A DNA stretch of 5,859 bases from Dehalococcoidia bacterium. Its GTDB lineage: Bacteria > Chloroflexota > Dehalococcoidia > Tepidiformales > Tepidiformaceae. Positions 1 to 5,140 of the stretch are shown here, one piece after another (the stretch's first letter is position 1; each line of letters starts with the position of its first letter). The notes beneath the pieces were generated by a model. It saw nothing but the letters and a program-made list of their open reading frames with translations, searched no databases and was not told the origin of the DNA. The stretch lies in assembly GCA_009838385.1 (NCBI GenBank), contig VXRS01000281.1:1-5859 (forward strand), read 5' to 3'. The translations under genes were made by a program, and so were the position numbers.

Positions 1-945
1 CCGTGGGTCGCCCTGCCCGCGGCCGAGCGCCACACGCCCATGATCACGAAGGCCGCCAACGACCTGATGGACAAGTGGATCGAGAAGGGCGAAGTGGAGC
101 TGGTGAAGGCCTTCGCGGCGCCGCTTCCCCAGATCGTGATCACAACGATCCTCGGCTTCCCCCTGGAGGACATGGGCAAGACGCGCATCTGGGAGGAAGA
201 GCAGGTCAAGCGGTTCGTCTACGGCTTCAGCCACAAGAACCTGCTGACGCCGGAGCAGGAGAAGGCGAACGCGGAGGCGTTGGTCGCCTTCCAGCACTAC
301 ATCGGGGAGCAGATCGAGGACAAACGGCAGAACCCCAGGGACGACATGATCACGTTCCTGATCAACGTCGAGTACGGGCCGGAGAAGCGTCGGCTGACGG
401 ACCCGGAGATCGCGAGCGTCGTGTACGGGATGCACATCGGCGGGAACGAGACGACGCAGTACGCCCTCACGGCCGAGGCGATGCTGCTGGCGCAGCAGCC
501 CGATCTGGTCGAGGAGCTGCGGGCGGACCGCTCGAAGGTCCGTTTCTTCGTAGAAGAAGCGCTGCGGCTGTACGCACCCACGCAGGGGCTCTCGACGCGC
601 GTGGTGATGAAGGACATCGAGCTTCGCGGCGTCGAGATTCCCCGGGGTTCGATGCTGCACCTTCGCTACGGCGCGGCGAACCGGGACCCGGACCTCTGTC
701 CGGCGACGGACTCGATCGACCTGACCCGGAAGAACCCCGGGCGGCACCTGACGTTCTCGATGGGGCCGCGGGTGTGTCCGGGCGCTGGGCTCTCGCGCCT
801 GGAGCAGAACATCGCGGTGAACGTGATGCTCGACCGGCTCGACAACCTGCGACTGGCGCCGGACAAGAACGACCTCACGCACCAGCCCGGGATCATGCTG
901 GGGCTGTGGGAGCTGAACCTCGAGTTCGACCAGCGTGGCGCCTAG
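1..945 (+). CDS. Cytochrome P450, C-terminal part (5' end outside window)
   Basis: Haem-thiolate monooxygenase of the soluble bacterial class. Such enzymes insert one oxygen atom from O2 into an organic substrate, using electrons from a ferredoxin. The frame is open from base 1; the ATG at 40 is internal, because P450-like sequence already precedes it and roughly the first 100 residues of a ~400-residue enzyme are missing. Of the 314 residues seen, the landmarks come in the right order. The I-helix oxygen-binding motif GGNETT is at 439-456. The K-helix ExxR (EALR) is at 556-567. The haem loop FSMGPRVCPG is at 754-783, with the proximal Cys at 775-777. The loop has Arg where many bacterial P450s have His (GxHxCxG), a common variant. 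There is no membrane segment in the part seen. The ferredoxin gene at 1287-1484 on the other strand is a plausible electron donor. The CYP family and substrate cannot be named. Confidence 0.95.
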   Translation, partial: PWVALPAAERHTPMITKAANDLMDKWIEKGEVELVKAFAAPLPQIVITTILGFPLEDMGKTRIWEEEQVKRFVYGFSHKNLLTPEQEKANAEALVAFQHYIGEQIEDKRQNPRDDMITFLINVEYGPEKRRLTDPEIASVVYGMHIGGNETTQYALTAEAMLLAQQPDLVEELRADRSKVRFFVEEALRLYAPTQGLSTRVVMKDIELRGVEIPRGSMLHLRYGAANRDPDLCPATDSIDLTRKNPGRHLTFSMGPRVCPGAGLSRLEQNIAVNVMLDRLDNLRLAPDKNDLTHQPGIMLGLWELNLEFDQRGA

Positions 946-963
946 CCGGGGCCGGGCGGGCTA

Positions 964-1290
964 GTGGGGGAGCGGGCGCTGGAGGCGACACGGCGGCGCG
1001 CGGCCGACGTGCTCGACCGGGGCGAGTCGCTGGACCTCGTCGCGATCCTGCGGGAGGAGTTCGCGCTGGAGCCGCGGGCGTCGTATGAGCGCGCCGTGAA
1101 GGCGATCGCGGAGACGGCCGCGAGCGCGGCGCGACGGGGTTCGGATGATGGCGAGGATGCAGTCGAGCGGTGGGCGCGGGGAGTGCGGGCGAGCGGCTCG
1201 CTCTATCTGGCGCTGGGGGATGCTATCGCCTGGCTCCGGGACAACAGCTCGGAGAGCGGGAGCGAGACGCAGGCGTCGATGCTTTTCTAG
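964..1290 (+). CDS. Small hypothetical protein, 108 aa
   Basis: I do not recognise this protein. It begins at a GTG 18 bases after the P450 stop, in the same frame, and could be co-transcribed with it. No good Shine-Dalgarno is visible, only G-rich sequence, and no other start lies between the P450 stop and this GTG. The product is predicted to be mostly helical and rich in Ala, Arg and Glu, with a more acidic, Ser-rich tail. It has no Cys, no signal peptide and no transmembrane segment. The third codon positions are overwhelmingly G or C, as in the neighbouring real genes, which argues for coding. The stop TAG (1288-1290) overlaps the stop of the convergent ferredoxin gene. It might be a P450-associated accessory protein, but that rests on position only. 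A chance open frame downstream of the P450 remains possible. Confidence 0.55.
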   Translation: MGERALEATRRRAADVLDRGESLDLVAILREEFALEPRASYERAVKAIAETAASAARRGSDDGEDAVERWARGVRASGSLYLALGDAIAWLRDNSSESGSETQASMLF

Positions 1291-1484
1291 TCGTCGTCTA
1301 TGAGCGCGATGGCGTTGCCGGGGCAGACCCGCACGGCGTCTTCGGCGTCTTCGACCTGATCGCCCTCTGGTTCTTCGACGATGACGACGGGGAAGCCGTC
1401 TTCCCGCGCGGCGAATAGCTCGGCGTGGTAGGTGGAGCACTCCGCCGCCTTGATGCAGCGGTCGAGATTCACGGTGAGTTTCAT
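1287..1484 (-). CDS. Ferredoxin, single-cluster [3Fe-4S] type
   Basis: Small (65 aa) acidic electron carrier of the kind that delivers electrons to class I bacterial P450s. The cluster motif is C10-x5-C16 and then C54-P55. The position that would hold the second Cys of a [4Fe-4S] motif (residue 13) is Ala, so a [3Fe-4S] cluster is expected; that last step is family knowledge. The start is the ATG at 1484-1482, preceded by a strong Shine-Dalgarno (GAGGAGG ending about 5-6 bases upstream). It lies head-to-head with the FAD dehydrogenase gene and tail-to-tail with the small ORF after the P450, and its stop overlaps that ORF's stop. The nearby P450 is the obvious redox partner, although the two are on opposite strands and must be transcribed separately. 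No ferredoxin reductase of the usual type is in the window. Confidence 0.93.
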   Translation of the reverse strand: MKLTVNLDRCIKAAECSTYHAELFAAREDGFPVVIVEEPEGDQVEDAEDAVRVCPGNAIALIDDD

Positions 1485-1528
1485 CGCGTCCTCCTCGGAG
1501 TTGCGTGGTCGCGCGGGTGTGCGGGCAG

Positions 1529-1557
1529 ATTATCGGGCAGTGGGGGCGCGAGTACCA
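1529..1557 (-). promoter_or_regulatory. Candidate promoter of the ferredoxin gene
   Basis: On the minus strand a GATAAT hexamer (1534-1529, 5 of 6 to TATAAT) is preceded at 17 bp by TGGTAC (1557-1552, 3 of 6 to TTGACA). Transcription would start near 1522, giving a leader of about 37 nt that contains the strong GAGGAGG ribosome binding site. It stands out in otherwise very GC-rich DNA. This is pattern matching to the sigma-70 consensus only. Confidence 0.45.
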
Positions 1558-1559
1558 GC

Positions 1560-1580
1560 GGAGGCGCTTGACGCGCCTCC
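1560..1580. promoter_or_regulatory. Inverted repeat between divergent promoters, candidate operator
   Basis: Perfect 8-bp arms, GGAGGCGC (1560-1567) and GCGCCTCC (1573-1580), flank a 5-bp centre TTGAC. The centre and the first base of the right arm form the candidate -35 of the FAD dehydrogenase gene. The left arm begins only 3 bp from the candidate ferredoxin -35. A protein bound here could therefore control both genes. The core recurs at 3925-3939 before the amidohydrolase gene. An RNA hairpin is an alternative reading, but the site would lie upstream of the predicted + strand transcript start. Confidence 0.45.
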
Positions 1581-1596
1581 CGCAGGCTCCCACGAT
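1568..1596 (+). promoter_or_regulatory. Candidate promoter of the FAD dehydrogenase gene
   Basis: TTGACG (1568-1573, 5 of 6 to the -35 consensus), a 17-bp spacer, then CACGAT (1591-1596, 3 of 6 to the -10 consensus, keeping the key A at position 2 and T at position 6). The predicted start is near 1603, with a leader of about 44 nt. The weak -10 with a good -35 sitting inside an inverted repeat would fit a regulated promoter. No experiment supports this. Confidence 0.4.
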
Positions 1597-1646
1597 GCGG
1601 GCCACGCGCGGAAGCGCCGGGCCGGGATCGGCCAAGGGAGGACAGC

Positions 1647-3032
1647 ATGGAGCGGGACTACGACGTCGTCGTCATCGGTTCGGGAGCAGCCGGTCTGGCC
1701 GCGGCGGTGTCCGCCGCGGACTCGGGCGCGAGCGTGATCGTGCTGGAGGCGGACGACAAGGTGGGGGGCTCCTCGCGTCTTTCCGGGGGGCACTTCTACG
1801 CGGCGGGCACGAGCGTGCAGCGCGAGGCGGGCATCCTCGATGACACGCCCGACGACATGTTCAACTACTACATGACGCTGAACCAGTGGAACGTGGAGCC
1901 GGCGGTGGCGCGGACGTACTGCGACAGCGCGGCGCCCACGTTCGAGTGGCTGCGCAGCCTCGGCGTCGAGTACAAGCCGGAGCGCGTCTACATCTCCGGG
2001 ATCGACACGGTGCCGCGGGGCCACCCGCCGGAGGGCGAGGGGCTGGCGGTGGTGCGCGTGCTCGACTCGGAGCGCATCAAGCGGGGGGTCGACATGGCCC
2101 TTATGACGCGCGCGGACAAGCTGATCGAAGAGGACGGCGAGATCGTGGGCGTTGCCGCCGGCGACCAGGAGGTCGGCTGCGGGGCGGTGGTGATCGCGTC
2201 CGGCGGGTTCGGACACAACAAGGAGTTCATCGAGAAGTACTGGCCCGACGCGCACGAGCAGGGCGACGGGGTCTGGGCGATCTCGGGTCCGAAAGCGATG
2301 GGCGACGGGATCGTGCTCGGCGAGCAGGTCGGGGCCACGCTGGGCGGCCACAACCGCGGCCTGCTCCTCGTGACCCCCGGTTTCAACAGGGACCTGGAGC
2401 TGGGCGTGCCACCCTGGTCGATCCTGGTGAGCCGCGAAGGGCGGCGCTTTGCAAACGAGATGGCCCCCTACACGGTGATGGCGGGGCTCTTCAAGCGGAA
2501 TGGGGGCATGGCCTACGCGATCTTCGACGAGGCCGCCCGGCTGGATGCGGACGCGATGCCCGCGGGACCGAGCTGGACCTCGGAGAACCTGCTGGCGAAG
2601 GCGGAGTCGGGAGAGGTGCTGCGAGCGGACACGCTCGAGGAACTGGCCGGTCTCTGCAAGATCAACCCGGCGCCGCTGGCGGGGACAGTCCAGAAGTACA
2701 ACGCGGACTGCGCGAAGGGCGTCGACACTGCGTACTTCAAGCCGATGGGCCTGCGGGCGATCGAGACGCCACCGTTCTATGCGGTGGAGGTGCGCCCGGC
2801 GATCATCGCGTGGACGGGGTGCGGCCTGCGGGTCGACCAGGAGACGCATGTGATCGCGAACAACGAGCTGCCGATCGACAACCTCTTCGCCGCGGGGGAG
2901 GCGATGGGCACGCTGCACGGCGATCGCTACATCGGCGGGGGCGGTTCGTACGGGCCAGCAGTCACGTTCGGACGCATCGCGGGTCGGAACGCGGCCACGG
3001 CGGCGGCCAAGAGCGCTGGTTTGATGGAGTAG
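1647..3032 (+). CDS. FAD-dependent dehydrogenase, FAD_binding_2 / KstD-like family
   Basis: Soluble 461-residue flavoprotein of the fumarate reductase / 3-ketosteroid dehydrogenase superfamily. It begins with a Rossmann FAD motif (GSGAAG, residues 11-16; the ribose-binding acid is E34), followed by the GG-S-S-R-L-S-GG flavin segment (40-48). The capping domain and a C-terminal FAD-closing segment (NLFAAGEAMG, 412-421, then RYIGGGGSYGP) follow. The two arginines used by fumarate reductases appear replaced by tyrosines: Y275 in RRFANEMAPY and Y428 in RYIGGGG. Y428 with G432 matches the Tyr-x3-Gly pair of ketosteroid delta-1-dehydrogenases. That comparison is from memory of the families. It suggests removal of hydrogens from a ring or enone-type substrate rather than fumarate reduction. 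It is shorter than typical KstD (a little over 500 residues), so a true steroid substrate is not assured. No signal peptide is seen. ATG 1647 has a good Shine-Dalgarno (GGGAGG, 5 bases upstream). Confidence 0.9.
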   Translation: MERDYDVVVIGSGAAGLAAAVSAADSGASVIVLEADDKVGGSSRLSGGHFYAAGTSVQREAGILDDTPDDMFNYYMTLNQWNVEPAVARTYCDSAAPTFEWLRSLGVEYKPERVYISGIDTVPRGHPPEGEGLAVVRVLDSERIKRGVDMALMTRADKLIEEDGEIVGVAAGDQEVGCGAVVIASGGFGHNKEFIEKYWPDAHEQGDGVWAISGPKAMGDGIVLGEQVGATLGGHNRGLLLVTPGFNRDLELGVPPWSILVSREGRRFANEMAPYTVMAGLFKRNGGMAYAIFDEAARLDADAMPAGPSWTSENLLAKAESGEVLRADTLEELAGLCKINPAPLAGTVQKYNADCAKGVDTAYFKPMGLRAIETPPFYAVEVRPAIIAWTGCGLRVDQETHVIANNELPIDNLFAAGEAMGTLHGDRYIGGGGSYGPAVTFGRIAGRNAATAAAKSAGLME

Positions 3033-3054
3033 GGCCACCTCTCCCTGGGTCCGG

Positions 3055-3084
3055 TTCGCAATCCTTACCGACTTTCCTTACCAT
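3055..3084 (+). promoter_or_regulatory. Candidate promoter of the toxin-antitoxin operon
   Basis: TTCGCA (3055-3060, 4 of 6), an 18-bp spacer, and TACCAT (3079-3084, 4 of 6, TAnnAT). The -10 lies at the exact centre of the four-half-site operator, which is where a repressor would block RNA polymerase. The predicted start is near 3091, giving a leader of about 36 nt. Other weak hexamers are possible, so this is tentative. Confidence 0.4.
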
Positions 3085-3106
3085 TGGGTAAGGGCCATCG
3101 GTAAGG
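3063..3106. promoter_or_regulatory. Four-half-site dyad operator of the toxin-antitoxin operon
   Basis: Four exact copies of one heptamer lie in 44 bp: CCTTACC at 3063-3069 and 3076-3082, then GGTAAGG at 3087-3093 and 3100-3106. The same-strand copies are 13 bp apart on each side. The whole array is symmetric about 3084/3085, so it reads as two nested inverted repeats: inner arms of 7 bp with a 4-bp gap, and outer arms extended to 9 bp, CCTTACCGA / TCGGTAAGG. VapBC- and MazEF-type complexes are known to bind such repeats to repress their own operon. It lies 21 bp upstream of the antitoxin start. It lacks a T-tract, so it is not a convincing terminator of the preceding gene. Confidence 0.8.
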
Positions 3107-3126
3107 GACTTCGTGGAGCGGGACCA

Positions 3127-3435
3127 GTGAGCAAGTCGACATTCACTGCCAAGATCACCAGCAAGCGGCAGGTCACGTTGCCGAAGGGCCTCTGCGACCG
3201 CCTTGGACTCCGCGAGGGAGACAAGGTCACCTTTGTCGAAGACGAGGAAGGCGTTCACGTCGAGAAGGACTTCGATAGGGAGTCGTTCGAAGCCTCGCTG
3301 AGCGAGTGGCGGGCGTACATGAAGCCAAGGTGGAAGGAACTGGGGTTCGAGGACATGACGTCGGACGAGATCTCCCGTGAGATTCGCGGTCCCGACCCTG
3401 TTGACGAGATTGAACAGTCAACGGCGGACGCGTGA
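3127..3435 (+). CDS. AbrB/MazE-fold antitoxin (VapB-type)
   Basis: The 102-residue antitoxin partner of the PIN toxin that follows. Residues 6-47 are a swapped-hairpin AbrB DNA-binding domain, with the signature TSKRQVTLPK (11-20), then LGLREGDKVTF (26-36) and the closing strand EGVHVE. The rest is an acidic, partly helical tail (FDRESFEASLSEWRAYMK, then ELGFEDMTSDEISREIRG) of the kind that wraps around and inhibits a VapC toxin. The start is the GTG at 3127, with GGAG 8 bases upstream. The gene overlaps the toxin by 4 bp (GTGA), so translation is probably coupled. The four-copy dyad just upstream is the likely site where the antitoxin, alone or with toxin, represses the operon. Base composition in sampled lines is 57-63% GC, against about 67-72% in flanking metabolic genes, which suggests a separate origin. 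Confidence 0.92.
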   Translation: MSKSTFTAKITSKRQVTLPKGLCDRLGLREGDKVTFVEDEEGVHVEKDFDRESFEASLSEWRAYMKPRWKELGFEDMTSDEISREIRGPDPVDEIEQSTADA

Positions 3436-3890
3436 TCTCGGCCGTTGACACGAACATCCTGATAGACATCCTCCGCGGGGATTCCCCCGACAGTGTTGAG
3501 CGCCTGGCGGAGGCCGTGGGGCGGGGCGGAGCGATCATCTGCGAGGCGGTCTACTCCGAGATGGCGCCGCTCTTCGATAGCCCAGAACTCCTCGACACCT
3601 TCCTGGAAGGCGCCGGCGTACGGGTCGAGCGGTCAAGTGCGGAGGCGCTCCATCGCGCGGGACTTGCGTGGCGCACCTACAGCCGCCAGCGCCCGCGCTT
3701 TCCCGTGTGCCCCCAGTGCGGAGTAGTTCAGCAGCTTGCCTGCGACTCCTGCGGTGCGGCGCTTGAGTTTCGCCAGCACACCCTGGCGGACTTTCTGATC
3801 GGCGGGCACGCCGCCGTCCATGCTGACCGGCTTATCACGAGAGACCGCCGAGCCTACCCGCGCTACTTCCCGGAGCTGACCCTGGCCTAA
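3432..3890 (+). CDS. PIN-domain toxin (VapC-type) with zinc-ribbon-like insert
   Basis: A 152-residue predicted ribonuclease toxin that would need Mg2+ or Mn2+ and is neutralised by the antitoxin encoded just before it. The PIN acidic residues are visible: D6 in AVDTNILIDIL, E43 (E38 is an alternative) in CEAVYSEM, D120 in HTLADFLIGGHA, and D138 in LITRDRRAY, followed by the usual YFPEL end. Unusually, between the arginine-rich helix and the D120 helix there are two metal knuckles, CPQCG (C93, C96) and CDSCG (C104, C107), in a C-x2-C-x7-C-x2-C arrangement that should bind zinc. Most VapC toxins are about 130-140 residues without this insert. The start is GTG 3432-3434, overlapping the antitoxin stop TGA. 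All four acidic residues are present, so it is probably active. Whether the ribbon binds RNA, ribosome or antitoxin is unknown. Confidence 0.92.
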   Translation: MISAVDTNILIDILRGDSPDSVERLAEAVGRGGAIICEAVYSEMAPLFDSPELLDTFLEGAGVRVERSSAEALHRAGLAWRTYSRQRPRFPVCPQCGVVQQLACDSCGAALEFRQHTLADFLIGGHAAVHADRLITRDRRAYPRYFPELTLA

Positions 3891-3913
3891 CCCTCGCGGG
3901 CCAACCAGGCGGG

Positions 3914-3919
3914 TAGGAT
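3914..3919 (+). promoter_or_regulatory. Candidate -10 element of the amidohydrolase gene
   Basis: TAGGAT (4 of 6 to TATAAT, TAnnAT) lies 33 bp upstream of the start codon in the 62-bp gap after the toxin gene. No acceptable -35 is visible 16-18 bp upstream. The amidohydrolase could instead be read through from the toxin-antitoxin operon, but no gene coupling is seen. Confidence 0.28.
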
Positions 3920-3924
3920 TGAGG

Positions 3925-3939
3925 GGCGCATGACGCGCC
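3925..3939. promoter_or_regulatory. Inverted repeat in amidohydrolase leader, second copy of shared element
   Basis: GGCGC (3925-3929), ATGAC, GCGCC (3935-3939). This 15-bp block is identical at 14 of 15 positions to 1563-1577 in front of the FAD dehydrogenase gene. It lies just downstream of the candidate -10 and immediately upstream of the Shine-Dalgarno GGAGG (3940-3944). It could thus be a repressor site at the transcript start, or a short RNA hairpin next to the ribosome binding site. Short GC-rich palindromes do arise by chance here. Confidence 0.4.
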
Positions 3940-3952
3940 GGAGGATGCTCCC

Positions 3953-5122
3953 ATGACGCCACCGCTCACCGTCCATGGCGTGCCGGTCATCGACATCGAC
4001 AGCCACTACACGGAACCGCCCGACCTGTGGACCTCACGGGCGCCGGCTTCCTACCGGGAGCGCGTGCCGCGCGTGGTGCTCGACGAAGAAGGGCGGAGTC
4101 GCTGGGTCGTCGACGGGGACGTGGACTTCGGGCCGATGGGCTTCACGGTGGTGAAGAAGGACGGCGAAAAGGCCTACGGAATGATGAGCCTGACGGACTT
4201 CGACGAGATGAGCGACGCGGCGAGCTACCCCGAGCCGCGGCTGGAGATGCTCGACCGGCTCGGTATCTCGCAGCAGATCATCTACCCGAACGTGGCGGGG
4301 TTCGGGAGCCACCGATTCATGTCGCTGGAGGACAGCGAGCTACGGAACATCTGCTCGCGGACCTACAACGACGCGATCATCGAGCTGCAGCAGGCGGGGA
4401 ACGGACGGCTCTACCCGCAGGCGCTGACGCCGTTCTGGGACATCGACGAGTGCGTCCGGGAGATCCGGCGGGTGACGGACGCGGGCATCACGGGCATCAC
4501 CATGACGGACACACCGGAGGCGTTCGAGCTACCGCACCTGCACGACCCGCACTGGGATCCGCTGTGGTCGACGTGCCAGGAGCTGGGCATCCCCGTGAAC
4601 TTCCACGTGGGCTCGGGGAACAACCTCGGCGGCCAGATGATCTGGGACGGGTACGGGCCGCAGCGCTTCCTGGCCACGATCAGCGTTTCGCTGTTCATGG
4701 TGCAGTGCAAGACGATCATGAACCTGATCTTCAGCGGGCTGCTGGACCGCTACCCGAACCTGAACTTCGTCTCCGTGGAGAGTGGGATCGGGTGGATCCC
4801 GTTCCTGCTGGAAGCGATGGAGTGGCAGTACGACGAGACGATTCCGACGGAGCGCGAGGGGCTGAGCCTGCGCCCGAAGGAGTACTTCAAGCGGCAGGTG
4901 TACGCCTCGTTCTGGTTCGAGCAGTGGGGACCGCTGCACGCGATCGAGGAGCTCGGCGAGGACAACGTGATGTTCGAGACGGACTTCCCGCACCCCACCT
5001 GCCTCTACCCTGAGACGCACACGCGCATCTCGAAGACGCTGGACCAGCTGGACCCGACCGTGCGGCGCAAGGTGCTGCACGACACAGCGGCGCGTGTCTA
5101 TAACCTGCCGGAGATCGGGTAG
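3953..5122 (+). CDS. Amidohydrolase family protein (Amidohydro_2, COG2159)
   Basis: A 389-residue soluble TIM-barrel metalloenzyme of the Amidohydro_2 group, which includes hydrolases and non-oxidative decarboxylases such as the ACMSD and gamma-resorcylate decarboxylase relatives. The first strand carries the metal motif in its D-x-D-S-H form (D14, D16, H18, in VIDIDSHYTEPPDLW). A further expected ligand is H218 in VNFHVGSG. The catalytic or metal Asp is D344 in MFETDFPHP. The segment FVSVESGIGWIPFLLEAMEWQYDE (272-295) and the C-terminal helix ending in HDTAARVYNL are family hallmarks. The length is normal for the family and the gene is complete. ATG 3953 has GGAGG 8 bases upstream. No secretion signal is seen. 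Placement near a P450, ferredoxin and KstD-like flavoprotein suggests a ring-opening, hydrolysis or decarboxylation step in a catabolic route; substrate and reaction cannot be assigned. The gene ends 9 bp from the end of the convergent helicase gene. Confidence 0.92.
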   Translation: MTPPLTVHGVPVIDIDSHYTEPPDLWTSRAPASYRERVPRVVLDEEGRSRWVVDGDVDFGPMGFTVVKKDGEKAYGMMSLTDFDEMSDAASYPEPRLEMLDRLGISQQIIYPNVAGFGSHRFMSLEDSELRNICSRTYNDAIIELQQAGNGRLYPQALTPFWDIDECVREIRRVTDAGITGITMTDTPEAFELPHLHDPHWDPLWSTCQELGIPVNFHVGSGNNLGGQMIWDGYGPQRFLATISVSLFMVQCKTIMNLIFSGLLDRYPNLNFVSVESGIGWIPFLLEAMEWQYDETIPTEREGLSLRPKEYFKRQVYASFWFEQWGPLHAIEELGEDNVMFETDFPHPTCLYPETHTRISKTLDQLDPTVRRKVLHDTAARVYNLPEIG

Positions 5123-5126
5123 GGAG

Positions 5127-5140
5127 CGGCGCTAGCGCCG
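5127..5140. repeat. 14-bp perfect palindrome at convergent gene ends
   Basis: CGGCGCTAGCGCCG is its own reverse complement. It begins 4 bp after the amidohydrolase stop and contains the helicase stop codon (TAG read on the minus strand at 5134-5132). It may be a protein site or part of a terminator region, or it may be incidental to GC-rich sequence around a CTAG. Confidence 0.5.

Noticed and set aside
3..1088. Long + strand open frame (361 codons) overlapping the P450
   Set aside because: Its translation is Arg/Gly/Ala-rich low-complexity sequence with no motif, while the other frame has all the P450 signatures. It is a GC-rich shadow frame.
961..1635. 224-codon minus-strand open frame over the ferredoxin region
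   Set aside because: It overlaps the recognisable ferredoxin in another frame and has no recognisable content.
1647..3032. Fumarate reductase or succinate dehydrogenase flavoprotein subunit
   Set aside because: The two arginines expected in those enzymes appear to be tyrosines, and no partner iron-sulfur or membrane subunits are adjacent.
1530..3038. 502-codon minus-strand open frame opposite the FAD dehydrogenase
   Set aside because: It is antisense to a gene with clear FAD motifs and a good ribosome binding site. Its product is Arg/His/Val-rich without family features, typical of high-GC antisense frames.
3063..3106. Intrinsic terminator of the FAD dehydrogenase gene
   Set aside because: The inner hairpin has only 7 bp and no T-tract follows. 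The fourfold heptamer symmetry just before an AbrB-type antitoxin is better explained as an operator.
4027..5013. 328-codon + strand frame inside the amidohydrolase
   Set aside because: It is an out-of-frame shadow of a complete, motif-bearing amidohydrolase.
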